A stretch of DNA of 33,799 nt from Alphaproteobacteria bacterium (GCA_030428255.1 JAUIBT010000032.1:1-33799), one strand, 5' to 3'; shown: positions 16,501 through 25,904, numbered from the stretch's first letter. Notes: a model not told the origin generated them from the sequence alone. Translations and numbers: made by a program.

Positions 16501-17511
16501 AAAAAGCCTCTTGGATTCCACTTGAAACGTCGAAGAGCCAATAAAGTTTGGGTTGCACCGAACCGCTACGAGGGTCCCGTCGCCCAAGCGAACATAAGCA
16601 AAAAGATCTGTGCCCAAATATTCGGAATAGACGAATGATGCTGTCCAACCCGTTTCATCACCGGCAATCTCAAAAGCTTCTGGACGAATGCCCAACACCA
16701 AGTTGGCCTGGCCCCTTGGCGCATTTTCAAGGACAATCTCACCGCTACCCTGAATGCCAAAACGCTCTTCACTGCGTGTGCAAGACAAAAGCGCAATCCG
16801 CAGTGAACCAATGAAAGCGGCCACAAAGGTATTCTGGGGCTGCTCAAACAGCTCGCGGGGTGTGCCGACTTGCTCTATGTGGCCGTTGTTCATCACCACA
16901 ATCCGATCAGCCAAGGTCATAGCCTCCACCTGATCGTGGGTGACATAGATCATTGTCGCTCCCAGCTCTTCATGCAAATTGGCGATTTGCAGCCGCACGT
17001 CAGATCGAAGGGCTGCATCCAAGTTCGACAGGGGCTCATCGAGCAAAAAAACTTCGGGCTGGCGGGTAATGGCGCGTCCGATGGCAACCCGCTGTCGCTG
17101 CCCGCCAGACAGTTCGCGCGGCTTGCGCTCTAACAAGGCTTCCAATTGCAGCATTGTGGCTGCCCGCTGCACCCGCGCTTCGATCTCGGTTTTGGTCAAC
17201 CCCATAACGCGAATGCCAAAGGCCATATTTTCGTAAACGTTCATATGTGGGTAGAGCGCGTAGGATTGGAACACCATGGCAATTCCGCGGCGTGCTGGCG
17301 GCTCCTTGCTCATATCACGGCCGTTGAGCAAGAATTGTCCCGACGTAAGCGGCTCCAGGCCGGCGATTACCCGCAGTAGTGTTGACTTGCCGCAACCAGA
17401 AGGCCCGACGAATACAATGAGTTCTTTGTCCCAAATTTCCAAGTCGATGTCATGAAGGACGCCAACCGACCCAAATTGCTTTTAAACACCACGAAGGCTA
17501 AGCCCTGCCAA
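16492..17511 (-). pseudogene. UgpC/MalK-type sugar ABC transporter ATPase with nonsense mutation
   Basis: A CUT1-type ATPase (339 codons) with Walker A GPSGCGKST, signature LSGGQRQR, Walker B VFLLDE, switch YVTHDQ and a C-terminal TOBE-like region (VLGIRPEAFEI). The natural start appears to be TTG at 17511, 4 bp after a GGGGAGGT site, giving MAGLSLRGV. Codon 10 is TAA (17484-17482), after which the frame resumes KQFGSVGVLHDIDLEIWDKE, exactly as in intact relatives. A restart within the gene would lose the A-loop strand. The usual GSPPMNF segment after the ATPase domain is also degraded (GSLRIALLS). The 3' end abuts the ISL3-family fragment. No permease or binding-protein partner is present, so it is a relic of a lost transporter. 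Confidence 0.75.
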
Positions 17512-18157
17512 TTCAACCTCCCCTGGTTTTCGTCTGACCAAGCGACCTTGATATTTGGTGTTTGAGTTGTCAAGCTCGCTCGATTGTGAACATGAGAAGT
17601 CGTTTTACAAACTTCACAAGTAAACAATTAACCGATCAAAGATCGCAGGCATTTCCCAAGTTTGCACACGCCCCCAATTTGCACGAACGCTGCTGTTAGC
17701 CAGACGAGCCATCTATCAGGCTTCGGCATTTGACAGATTGATTTGAGACCGCCCGTCTTTGGTTCTTTAGTCCGGATTCTTCCAATGAAATCATAGGTTC
17801 TTAGTCCTTTTGGGGGCGTCTGACCGTTTGGCAAAATTGGTAACGATGAAGAAAGAGGTAGTGCGTCTTTGGCTCCAATCATGAAGGTCGCAATAGAACC
17901 GGCTGGCGAGAGGGGCCTTGCGGGCTCGCATCGTTTTTTTCGTCTTGGCCCATGTCCAAAGATACCTGCTGGTCTGATCTCATCGTTGACGAACGAATTT
18001 GACAATTTTGACATACTTTTTGCTTATCGGCGCCACGGCTCTTGGAGACGCCCAAAAATGAAGAAGGGCAAGGCACACGTTGCGCCGAATTTCGTCGCCG
18101 ATGCCTCCCCAAAACCATCTGCCATGCCCGGTTTTCTCCAGGACGCCGGGCAAGCGA
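17512..18157. other. long intergenic region, no recognisable gene
   Basis: About 650 bp with several short open frames on both strands, none with family-like sequence or a supported start. It is less GC-rich than the flanks. It probably holds the promoter of the dead ATPase gene and decayed sequence left by the rearrangements next to the IS fragments. Confidence 0.45.
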
Positions 18158-19222
18158 TCACGTCACGCAACCGCGCGCGTCAATCGGCAATGTGCTGAGT
18201 TCACCGTGTTCATCGAGCAACCAGGCTTGATCAAACAGGTTCGACACAACGCAAACGTGGTTGGGAATGATCTTGACCCGTTGGCCCACGCACAAGGTCT
18301 TGCCGGGCTCCAGTTCGACAATGCCGTGCTCTTCGCTCAGTCCAACCATACGCGCGCCGGGGTGGCCCAGAATGGCACCATATCCCTCCAACCCCAGCAA
18401 GTCCGAGGTCAAGGCCTTTGAACCTGCATCAAGGATTGCACGGTCCCGTGTTGGTCTGCTGACCACCGTCGCCAGAACGTAGGCGCTGCAATCCTCCCAC
18501 TTACAGCTACCCCGCTCGGCCAGAGAACGGTCGTTGTAGACATAGGTCCCTGCGCGATATTCAGTGATGATACCAGCGCTTTCGGCCTGCCACATGTCCG
18601 GCGTACCGCCCGAAGACACCACCGGACAAGCAATACCACAGCTCTGAAGCATGTTGAGCGTCGCGCGCATGAAGGCCAGCACGTCGGCCCCGCCGCCCAG
18701 AGACGGGTAGGTCATGAGGCCGCCAAATTCGAGCCCTTTGCACATGTTGATGGCTTGGGCCAACTCGACCGCTTCAGCGGGTGTTTGCACACCAGAACGC
18801 TTTGCGCCCGTATCGCACTCTACCAATACCGATAGCGGCTTGTCAGCAAACGCGAAAGCCTGGGCAAGTCCTTCGATCACATCTTCGTTGTCCGCCACCA
18901 CAGCCAAGCGATCCAGGCGCGCTGCCAGTGCGCGAAGTCGTTGCAGCTTTTCTTGACCTAAAATATTGAACGTTATCAAGATATCGCGGATGCCAGCCTC
19001 GGCCATGACCTCCGCCTCGCCGATTTTTTGACAGGTGATGCCGCCTGCCCCAGCAGCCAGCTGCGCGTGGGCGAGCACAGCGCTTTTGTGGGTCTTTATA
19101 TGTGGACGGCTGGCCAAGCCCCGCTGGTCGCAAAAATCCTGAAACCGCTGAATATTGCGTAGGGTTTTGGCTTTGTCGATCACCAGGGCGGGGGTCTCTA
19201 CCCGCTCAAGACTAAAGGTCAT
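18158..19222 (-). CDS. PLP enzyme of D-threonine aldolase / D-serine dehydratase (DSD1) family
   Basis: A 354-residue fold-type III PLP enzyme. The N-terminal alanine-racemase-like barrel carries the PLP lysine in RPHIKTHK (Lys43). VECDTGAKRSGV and VVSSGGTPDMW (phosphate-binding Gly-Gly-Thr) follow. The C-terminal domain ends with IPNHVCVVSNLFD, where His322 and Cys324 are the metal ligands of the family. Members include D-threonine aldolase, 3-hydroxy-D-aspartate aldolase and D-serine dehydratase; I recall bacterial D-glucosaminate dehydratases being related, but cannot verify that here. The gene overlaps the upstream M81 hydrolase gene by 11 bp and is last in the dpp-like operon. Its substrate is probably a D-configured beta-hydroxy amino acid delivered by that transporter; aldolase and dehydratase activity cannot be separated from sequence alone. 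Confidence 0.88.
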   Translation of the reverse strand: MTFSLERVETPALVIDKAKTLRNIQRFQDFCDQRGLASRPHIKTHKSAVLAHAQLAAGAGGITCQKIGEAEVMAEAGIRDILITFNILGQEKLQRLRALAARLDRLAVVADNEDVIEGLAQAFAFADKPLSVLVECDTGAKRSGVQTPAEAVELAQAINMCKGLEFGGLMTYPSLGGGADVLAFMRATLNMLQSCGIACPVVSSGGTPDMWQAESAGIITEYRAGTYVYNDRSLAERGSCKWEDCSAYVLATVVSRPTRDRAILDAGSKALTSDLLGLEGYGAILGHPGARMVGLSEEHGIVELEPGKTLCVGQRVKIIPNHVCVVSNLFDQAWLLDEHGELSTLPIDARGCVT

Positions 19223-20681
19223 GTGGCGCCTCCACTCGGGGCCAGATCGCCCGCTTTAGGTTTTTATAGGGAGTGGTCTTTGGGTTGTTGGGGTAGGGTC
19301 CATCAACCGCCGCATAGAGAATCAAAGGTGAAATACGCGAAAAGGCGTCATGGAAATGGTTGGTTGACTTGACCACCAACAGCGTTTTGCTGCTGGGATC
19401 GATGCCAAGCGCTGAGAACGCGTCAGGGTTAAAGACCTGGCTGCGCACCGTGTTGAGCACAACGTCGATGCCCTCGACTTCGATCCAAACGCAATCGCCC
19501 ATCGGCACGACACTGGCCCCAAAGCTCTGCACGGCAGCGGGCACCACCCGACGCACGGTCACCTCCTTGTCGATGGGCTCGCCGCCCGCGCCCGACATCT
19601 TGCCGCCGAAGCGCAAGCGGAACCGCGCCCCCTCGCCCGCTGAAGCGCAGGTGCGAACAGCGATGGGGTCCCAAATCGTTGCCAATGCCGCGTTCTGCAC
19701 CTTGCGCTCCAACATGGTGCGCAGAATTATGGTCGAATCCCCTGGTACGCCGCCGCCCGGATTGTCCCAAACATCGGCGATCACAACAGGGCTTTGGCCC
19801 GCCGCAAGTGCACAATCCAACGCAACCTGCGGGTCCAAGAACTCGGGCTTGGTTTTACCGCGCATGGCGAACAACTCCATGCCAAGCTGCTTTGCCAGCG
19901 CGTCGCCTTCTGGCTTGGCATCGTTCGAAACGACGATGACATGAGCACCAAGGTCGGGCGTGTCCCCTGCCATGAAGCCATGAATGAGTGAGATCGAAAC
20001 GATGTTTCCTTGCCCTTCAAGGGACTTCATCCGATCAACATAACTGCGCATGGGGTCTCGGCTTGTCGGCAACACGTCGATCATTTTGCAGTCAAAGGTC
20101 GAAATGACCGGGCGCAACTCCCCGTTTACGGTCTTGCGCACCAGCTCGACCAGATTTTCGGCAACCTCCACAAAGTCGGTGTGCGGGAATTCCTTGAACA
20201 CCGTGATGAGGTCCGCATTGTCCACCCGCTTTTTCGACAGGTGGCTGTGCGGATCGAAGGTCACGCCGATAATGACCTGTGGGCCGACCAGAGCGCGCAC
20301 GGCCTCCAGCAGCTCCCCCTCGCAGTCAAGGCAATCTTGGGCTACCATGGCACCGTGCAGCCCCAACAAGACAATATCTACCGGAAGAGCTGCGCGCAGC
20401 TCGTCGAGCAGGTGATCAAGCAGGTGCTCCCAAGTTCGCCGATTGACAATCCCCCCAGGCTCAGCCCAGCTCGCCGTTCCCTCGATCAAGGTCCAGCCCA
20501 GCTCTTGCGCCCGCGCTCGCGCCACCGGGAACACAGCGCTACACAGCGTCGGCGTTTCTGGATGCTGGCCGGCAGGGGCGTAGAAGCTATCTTTGAAATC
20601 TTGCAGATCGGTCCAAAGGGGGGAGAAAGTGTTGGACTCTGTTGCGATTGACGCCAAGAAAACTCGTTTGTTCGCCATCAT
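19212..20681 (-). CDS. M81-family (MlrC-like) metallo-hydrolase
   Basis: A 489-residue protein of the M81/microcystinase C family. The N-terminal DUF1485-type domain has ATESNTFSP near the start, LLGLHGAMVAQDCLDCEGE, VTFDPHSHLSKK and FKEFPHTDF, which supply the Asp/His residues expected for a zinc site. The C-terminal MlrC domain includes DVWDNPGGGVPGDSTIILR. It has no signal peptide and is likely cytoplasmic. MlrC itself cleaves linear microcystin peptides, but most members sit with dipeptide-type ABC importers and have unknown substrates, as here. The ATG at 20681 overlaps the dppF-like stop by ATGA; a second ATG at 20678 is adjacent. It probably hydrolyses an amide or peptide bond in the imported compound before the downstream PLP enzyme acts. 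Confidence 0.87.
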   Translation of the reverse strand: MMANKRVFLASIATESNTFSPLWTDLQDFKDSFYAPAGQHPETPTLCSAVFPVARARAQELGWTLIEGTASWAEPGGIVNRRTWEHLLDHLLDELRAALPVDIVLLGLHGAMVAQDCLDCEGELLEAVRALVGPQVIIGVTFDPHSHLSKKRVDNADLITVFKEFPHTDFVEVAENLVELVRKTVNGELRPVISTFDCKMIDVLPTSRDPMRSYVDRMKSLEGQGNIVSISLIHGFMAGDTPDLGAHVIVVSNDAKPEGDALAKQLGMELFAMRGKTKPEFLDPQVALDCALAAGQSPVVIADVWDNPGGGVPGDSTIILRTMLERKVQNAALATIWDPIAVRTCASAGEGARFRLRFGGKMSGAGGEPIDKEVTVRRVVPAAVQSFGASVVPMGDCVWIEVEGIDVVLNTVRSQVFNPDAFSALGIDPSSKTLLVVKSTNHFHDAFSRISPLILYAAVDGPYPNNPKTTPYKNLKRAIWPRVEAPHDL

Positions 20682-21499
20682 GCCGCCTTTTGCGCTATGC
20701 GTGGGATTGAAGCCAGCAGCCTGCGCGTGTAGTCGTGTTGGGGGTTTTCGAAGATCTGACTTTTGTCGCCCATCTCCACAATTCTCCCCTTGTACATGAC
20801 CGCCACACGGTCAGAGATGTGGCGAACGACACCCAGGTCGTGGCTGATAAACAGCATGGACAACCCATTGTCTTGCTGTAGTTTTTTCAACAAATTCAAC
20901 ACCTGTGCCTGGATCGAAACGTCCAGTGCAGACACCGCCTCGTCGGCAATGACCAGGCGCGGTTTCAAAATCATGACACGCGCAATTCCGATCCTTTGCC
21001 GCTGGCCGCCCGAAAACTCGTGCGGGTATCGCTGCATGACTTTTGGATCCATGCCGACCTGCTCTAGGGTCTCGACAATCTTGCTGCGTGCCTCGGCCCA
21101 GTTACGCGCGAGTTTGTGGATGAACAAGGGCTCAGCCAGCGTTTGTTCAATGCTGCGGCGCGGGTTCAGCGAGGCAAAGGGATCTTGAAAGATCATTTGG
21201 ATCTGGCGGCGCAGCGGACGAAAGGCACGCGGCGACATGGCCAGGATGTCTTGGCCATCAAAGTCGGCGCGCCCACCTGTCGCCCGTTCGAGCTGGGTGA
21301 GGGTGCGCCCAACCGTGGACTTGCCGCAACCGCTCTCGCCGACAAGGCTTAGGACCTCGCCTTCGCGCACCTCAAAGGAGACGCCGTCAACAGCCTTGAG
21401 CTGCGACTTGGCCTGAAACAGCCCGGTCTTGCCGATTGTGAAGTAAGTCTTGAGGTCGCGAACATCGAGCAGCGCCCTCTTGCTTGTGGCTTGGGTCAT
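20678..21499 (-). CDS. dppF: peptide-type ABC transporter ATPase, DppF/OppF-like
   Basis: A 273-residue ATPase of the dipeptide/oligopeptide/nickel subfamily. Walker A GESGCGKST, signature FSGGQRQR, Walker B LVIADE and switch FISHDL are all present. FQDPFASLNPR is typical of this subfamily. The protein ends shortly after ENPQHDYTRRLLASIP and lacks the C-terminal extension with clustered cysteines that its partner carries, so it is shorter than the usual 310-330 residues. It overlaps the dppD-like gene upstream and the M81 gene downstream by ATGA, implying translational coupling. Confidence 0.92.
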   Translation of the reverse strand: MTQATSKRALLDVRDLKTYFTIGKTGLFQAKSQLKAVDGVSFEVREGEVLSLVGESGCGKSTVGRTLTQLERATGGRADFDGQDILAMSPRAFRPLRRQIQMIFQDPFASLNPRRSIEQTLAEPLFIHKLARNWAEARSKIVETLEQVGMDPKVMQRYPHEFSGGQRQRIGIARVMILKPRLVIADEAVSALDVSIQAQVLNLLKKLQQDNGLSMLFISHDLGVVRHISDRVAVMYKGRIVEMGDKSQIFENPQHDYTRRLLASIPRIAQKAA

Positions 21500-22494
21500 G
21501 CATCACCTCCTGCCTCGCCACCCGATGGGCGGTCGTTGGGAAAATGGCAGCGCACCAAATGGTCGTCTGACACATAGTCTGCGCTTGGCGGACTTGTGGC
21601 GCAGCTCGCTTGTGCAAAAGAACAACGCGGATGAAATGCGCAGCCTGGCAGCACCTCATCAATCAGAGGCACACGGCCTGGGATGGCGTTCAGCCACTCA
21701 ACGTCATGATCGACCACAGGGATTGAGGCCAAAAGCCCTTGCGTATAGGGGTGGCTCATGTTGGAAAAGAGCGTTGCCGTCTTGGCACTTTCGACGATTT
21801 TGCCGCGGTACATAACCACAACTTTATCGCAGGTCTCAGAGATGACTCCCAAGTCGTGAGAGATTAGGATAATCGCTGTGCCGGTGCGCTTTTGTAGGTC
21901 AAGCATCAGGTCCAGAACCTCCTTTTGCACCGTCACATCCAGTGCAGTCGTCGGCTCGTCCGCAATCAACAATTTGGGCCCACAGGCCAGCGCCATGGCG
22001 ATCATCACCCTTTGGCGCTGGCCGCCGGAAAGCTGATGCGGATAGCTGTCGACACGGCGCTCAGGATCTGGAATGCGCACCAGATCCAGCAGTTCAATCG
22101 CCCGGGCTCGCGCTTGTCTCTGCGACATGCTGCGATGCTGACGCAGGCTTTCGATGATCTGATCACCGATACGATAGACAGGATTGAGGCTGGTCATCGG
22201 CTCCTGAAAGATCATGGCCATTTGATCGCCCATGATCGCGCGGCGGGCCCGCGGCGACAGTGCCAGCAGGTCCTGCCCATTAAAGGAGATCGAGCCACCT
22301 GTCAGCCGCAGCATGCTGCCCTCTAGCAGGCCCATGATGGCCAGCGACGTCAGGCTTTTTCCGCAGCCGCTTTCACCGACGATGCCCAAGGTCTGGTTTT
22401 CTTCGACATCAAAGGAGATGCCCTGAACGACAGGCAGAACTTTGCCTCCGATCGCAACCCCGACCTCAAGGTCTCTTACTTCTAGAAGTGCCAT
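21496..22494 (-). CDS. dppD: peptide-type ABC transporter ATPase, DppD/OppD-like
   Basis: A 332-residue ATPase partner in the same importer. Walker A GESGCGKS lies at residues 40-47, FQEPMTSLNP follows, the signature LSGGQ is at 155-159 and Walker B LLIADE at 175-180. The C-terminal oligopeptide-transporter domain has the clustered cysteines of the family in GCAFHPRCSFAQASC and VRCHFP, which in several homologues form an iron-sulphur or metal site. It starts 3 bp after the dppC-like stop and overlaps the dppF-like gene by 4 bp. Confidence 0.93.
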   Translation of the reverse strand: MALLEVRDLEVGVAIGGKVLPVVQGISFDVEENQTLGIVGESGCGKSLTSLAIMGLLEGSMLRLTGGSISFNGQDLLALSPRARRAIMGDQMAMIFQEPMTSLNPVYRIGDQIIESLRQHRSMSQRQARARAIELLDLVRIPDPERRVDSYPHQLSGGQRQRVMIAMALACGPKLLIADEPTTALDVTVQKEVLDLMLDLQKRTGTAIILISHDLGVISETCDKVVVMYRGKIVESAKTATLFSNMSHPYTQGLLASIPVVDHDVEWLNAIPGRVPLIDEVLPGCAFHPRCSFAQASCATSPPSADYVSDDHLVRCHFPNDRPSGGEAGGDA

Positions 22495-22497
22495 GGA

Positions 22498-23349
22498 TCA
22501 GACCCCCGCAATGTCGTCTTTGAACCTGGGGTCCAGGCTATCGCGCATGGCGTCACCAATCAGGTTCATGGAAAAAACAGACAGAATAATCAGCGCGCCG
22601 GGGAAGATCAGCAGCCAAGGCGCGCGCGTGATATAGATGCGCTCTTCGCTGAGCATGTTGCCCCAACTGGGCACTTCGGGCGGCAGTCCCAGCCCAAGGA
22701 AATCGAGAGCGGCGGCCTGTAATTGAGAAAAGGCAAAGATAAAGCTGGCCTGCACCAGCAAGGGCGAGATCAGATTTGGCAAGATGTGGCGAAACAGGAT
22801 CGAGGCGTGCCCGGCGCCCGAGCAGGTCGCAGCATCAACAAAGACCTCGTTCTTCAACTTGAGCGTCAGCCCAAACAAAATGCGCGCTGTGGTCGTAGCA
22901 TAGACCACCCCGATCACGATGATGGTGTTCAAAACGCTGCGCTCGAGCAGGGCCATCAAGACCAGAGCGAGCAGAAGCGCAGGAAAGGCCATCAGTACGT
23001 CCACAAGGCGCATCAAGACATGCCCAAGCCGGGTGGAATAGGCCGACAGCATCCCGATGAGCCCCCCCGTACTAAGAGCCACCAGGACGCTGCCCAAGCC
23101 GATGAGAACCGCCATGCGAGCGCCAAAGAGAGCGCGAGACAAGGAATCTCGGCCAAAATGGTCGGTACCAAAGATGTAGGGCCATCCCGGTTCGCTCAAG
23201 CGGACCATCGGATCGAAATCCAGCGGGTCGAAGGGAGCGAGCAGAGGGGCTGCAACAGCAGCAACGACAACGATCAGCAACCAAATCAAACCAAAGGTTG
23301 CCAGGCGACGGCCACGGAAGATGGCCAGGAAAGACGTGATAGCGCTCAT
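22498..23349 (-). CDS. dppC: peptide-type ABC transporter permease, DppC-like
   Basis: A 283-residue inner-membrane permease. An N-terminal membrane helix (about residues 18-38) is followed by the OppC-type periplasmic segment ending in FGTDHFGRDSLSRALFGAR, then the BPD_transp_1 core. The cytoplasmic EAA-type loop DAATCSGAGHASILFRHILP contacts the ATPases. It overlaps the dppB-like gene by ATGA. Substrate specificity cannot be read from the permease. Confidence 0.93.
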   Translation of the reverse strand: MSAITSFLAIFRGRRLATFGLIWLLIVVVAAVAAPLLAPFDPLDFDPMVRLSEPGWPYIFGTDHFGRDSLSRALFGARMAVLIGLGSVLVALSTGGLIGMLSAYSTRLGHVLMRLVDVLMAFPALLLALVLMALLERSVLNTIIVIGVVYATTTARILFGLTLKLKNEVFVDAATCSGAGHASILFRHILPNLISPLLVQASFIFAFSQLQAAALDFLGLGLPPEVPSWGNMLSEERIYITRAPWLLIFPGALIILSVFSMNLIGDAMRDSLDPRFKDDIAGV

Positions 23350-24293
23350 GAAAGGGACACCCTTGGATCAAGGCGTGCGTAGGCCAGATCCACCAACAGG
23401 TTGATAAGCATGTAGAAAATGACGATGATCAAAATGACACCCTGGATCACCGGGTAGTCGCGTCGCAAGATCGACTGCACGACCAAGCGCCCAATGCCGG
23501 GTAAGGAGAAGACCGTTTCGGTCACTACCGCCTCGCTGACCAGGGCGGCGAATGTAAAGCCGAAGGCTGCGGCCACGGCAATCAAGGCATTGCGAAAGAT
23601 GTGCTTGATCGCAACACGCGCAGGATGCAGCCCCTTCGCCCGCGCCGTGCGCACATGGTCCTCGCGCGCAACATCCAACATAGAGGCACGCACCAGGCGA
23701 ATGATCAAAGCTGCGTTGGGTGCCGCGAGCGTCAGGCTTGGCAGCATGAGATAGCGCAAATTAAACACGCCGCCTTCGTCGGTGATCGACGGAAATCCCG
23801 AAGACGGAAACCAGCCAAGCCCAACCGCAAAAATCAAAATCAAATAGAGGCCTAGCCAGAAAGTCGGGACAGAGGCGAACAACATGGCGCCGCCGGAGGC
23901 CAACTGATCGGCCCAAGTCCCGTGGCGGGTGGCGGCAAGGATGCCGATAGGAATGCCCAAAACTATGATCCACATCATGGTCATGCAGGCCAATAGGATC
24001 GAAGTCTCCGCGCCGCTTGCAATGACTGCCAAGACCGGCTCTCGAAAGAACACAGAGGTGCCAAGATCGCCCTGAACCACGTTAGAAAGCCAGATAAAAT
24101 ATTGTGTCCACAATGGCTTATCTAGACCCATCGCACGCGTGAGTTCGGCGATCTCCTCGGGCGTTGCAGTGTCCCCCAACAAGATCGAGGCAGGGTCTCC
24201 GGGGATAAGATGGATAAACAAGAAGACCAAGATCGACGCGGCTAACAGCGTCGGTATCAGGGCCAGCAACCGGTTGAAGGTGTAGACAAACAT
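23346..24293 (-). CDS. dppB: peptide-type ABC transporter permease, DppB-like
   Basis: A 315-residue inner-membrane permease beginning with a membrane helix (MFVYTFNRLLALIPTLLAAS). The conserved HLIPGDPASILLG and ATPEEIAELTRAMGLDKPLW follow. The EAA loop is in VRTARAKGLHPARVAIKHI, and the C-terminus VDLAYARLDPRVS is typical of DppB/OppB. It follows the binding-protein gene by 69 bp containing a strong hairpin and is coupled to dppC by a 4-bp overlap. Confidence 0.93.
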   Translation of the reverse strand: MFVYTFNRLLALIPTLLAASILVFLFIHLIPGDPASILLGDTATPEEIAELTRAMGLDKPLWTQYFIWLSNVVQGDLGTSVFFREPVLAVIASGAETSILLACMTMMWIIVLGIPIGILAATRHGTWADQLASGGAMLFASVPTFWLGLYLILIFAVGLGWFPSSGFPSITDEGGVFNLRYLMLPSLTLAAPNAALIIRLVRASMLDVAREDHVRTARAKGLHPARVAIKHIFRNALIAVAAAFGFTFAALVSEAVVTETVFSLPGIGRLVVQSILRRDYPVIQGVILIIVIFYMLINLLVDLAYARLDPRVSLS

Positions 24294-24317
24294 GGGGCGA
24301 TCCTGGGTGGTGGAGGC

Positions 24318-24350
24318 GGCCTCCTCTGCCGCTGTGCGGCAGGAGAGGCC
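24318..24350. other. strong intercistronic hairpin between dppA-like and dppB-like genes
   Basis: GGCCTCCTCTGCCGC (24318-24332) pairs with GCGGCAGGAGAGGCC (24336-24350) around a TGT loop, with only the central two pairs mismatched. No T-tract follows on the transcribed minus strand, so it is not a standard terminator. Such hairpins after binding-protein genes commonly protect the upstream mRNA segment and raise binding-protein output over the permease; this role is inferred. Confidence 0.6.
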
Positions 24351-24362
24351 GGGGAGGATACG

Positions 24363-25904
24363 TTACTTGGAGACGTTCCAGAAGCTCGGCCAAATCAAAG
24401 TGGCCTCACCAAGTCCTTGAAGTTTGGGCGATGCAATGTTGTAGCTGTAGACATCACCAGTCTTCATGGTCGGAACCTGCTCATAGATCAGGCCCTGGAT
24501 TTCTGACCAAATCGCCTGGCGTTCGGCAGGGTCTGAGCTTTCGGTAAAGCGCACCTTCAGGGCCGCCTTTTCCGCAGTTGTCCACCAACCGGGGTAGTTG
24601 TCATTCATGACCGAGATCAGGATGGGGTCGGGCACGAAACCGTGGTGCGTGAAGAACAAGTCCCACTGGTCCGGCTGCGCGCGCTTTTCGATCAAAGTTG
24701 CCCAGTCATAGACCTGCAGGTCGATGTTGAAGCCTGCTTGTGCCAATTGCTTAGTGTAGACAATCGCCGTGTCGTAGTGGAAGGGGTAATTGGTTGACAC
24801 CATGAACTTGATTGGCTCGCCATTGTAGCCAGCCTCTTTCGCCATAGCGCGGGCAGCAGCAGCGTCGCCCTTGCTGAAGTTCTCCGTCCCAGACTCGCTG
24901 TACCAAACGTTGCCGTTGGGCAAGAACGAGCCGTTGGCACGCCAAAGGTTCTTCGGACCGATTGCAACTTGCAGCGCTGGCGTCTTGTTGATCGCGGTCT
25001 GGATGGCACGACGCAGAGCGAAGTTTTCCTTCAAGGGGCCGTCTTTTGAGTTCATGAACACCAGGCCGAAGATCGGGCCGCCATTCAAAATTGTGGTCAC
25101 AGACGAGTCTGCTTCTAAGTCGGCATATAGGTCACCTGGGATGCTTTCGGCATAGTCATAGTCACCTGCCTTCAGGCCAGCAACACGTGTGCCCACGTCA
25201 GGAACCGGGATGAATTCCAGCGTGTCGAAGTCTGCGACACGGGCTCCGCCGTAGCCGTCCGCATCGCCACTGGGCGAGGCGTAATCGTCGTAGCGGATCA
25301 GTTCAACATGTCGGTTGGCCTGCCACTCTTCGAACTTGTAAGGACCTGTTCCAATGTAGTTTTCTGGCGCAATGGGCTCTTTGCCGGCCCCCTCAACGAC
25401 CGACGCCGGATAGATCGCAGGACCGCCGTTGATGAAGGCCATGATGTTCTTCCAAGGACCAAACGGGCTGCTCAGCCTGATCGTCACCTCATAAGGGCCA
25501 CTGGCCTCAACACTCTCGACGTTGCCGAACAACAGGCCGCCGCGCGAGCCATACTTGCCCCAACGGTTCAAAGACGCCACCACGTCAGCAGAGGTCATAG
25601 CCTGGCCGTTGTGGAAGGTCACATCATCGCGCAGAGCGATCACGATGGTCTTGCCATCCTCGGACACAATCTCACCAGAGGCGAGCAGTGGGACGGGAGA
25701 GTTGGTGGAATCAAAAGTGTAGAGGCCTTCAAAAATATGGTGTGCTATGGTTGTGGCCAAATCAGACGTAACAACATGCTGATCCAAGCTGGGGGGCTCG
25801 CCTACGGTCGCGTAGCGCAGTGTGCCGCCGGCAAATGCGAAGCCGGCGATCGCGGTCATCGCCCCCGCTAGCACCGTGGTCTTTGCCCAATTTCTAAGTT
25901 TCAT
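24363..25904 (-). CDS. dppA: periplasmic substrate-binding protein, family 5 (DppA/OppA-like)
   Basis: A 513-residue extracytoplasmic solute-binding protein of SBP family 5. A signal peptide (MKLRNWAKTT, a hydrophobic core, cleavage near FAFAG) is followed by the family pattern LRYATVGEPPSLDQH, HHIFEGLYTFD and DDVTFHNGQAMTSADVVASL. It ends with the usual C-terminal lobe. A GGAGGA site precedes the ATG. It is the first gene of the dppABCD/F-M81-DSD1 operon, with a candidate promoter containing a perfect TTGACA box and an overlapping RpiR-type operator. The family binds peptides but also opines, nickel chelates and sugars, so the ligand is open. Confidence 0.93.
   Translation of the reverse strand: MKLRNWAKTTVLAGAMTAIAGFAFAGGTLRYATVGEPPSLDQHVVTSDLATTIAHHIFEGLYTFDSTNSPVPLLASGEIVSEDGKTIVIALRDDVTFHNGQAMTSADVVASLNRWGKYGSRGGLLFGNVESVEASGPYEVTIRLSSPFGPWKNIMAFINGGPAIYPASVVEGAGKEPIAPENYIGTGPYKFEEWQANRHVELIRYDDYASPSGDADGYGGARVADFDTLEFIPVPDVGTRVAGLKAGDYDYAESIPGDLYADLEADSSVTTILNGGPIFGLVFMNSKDGPLKENFALRRAIQTAINKTPALQVAIGPKNLWRANGSFLPNGNVWYSESGTENFSKGDAAAARAMAKEAGYNGEPIKFMVSTNYPFHYDTAIVYTKQLAQAGFNIDLQVYDWATLIEKRAQPDQWDLFFTHHGFVPDPILISVMNDNYPGWWTTAEKAALKVRFTESSDPAERQAIWSEIQGLIYEQVPTMKTGDVYSYNIASPKLQGLGEATLIWPSFWNVSK

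Noticed and set aside
16492-17442. The ABC ATPase as an intact 316-residue gene starting at an internal TTG
   Set aside because: Sequence upstream in the same frame encodes the missing N-terminal strand, interrupted by TAA; the internal start would lack the A-loop and has no convincing ribosome binding site.
17628-18198. Two open frames of 109-128 codons (17628-18014 minus, 17869-18198 plus) in the gap before the PLP enzyme gene
   Set aside because: They have no recognisable protein features or ribosome binding sites, and they overlap each other on opposite strands.
24294-24500. The dppA-dppB hairpin as an intrinsic terminator for either strand
   Set aside because: No T-tract follows on either strand, and the flanking genes clearly form one operon.
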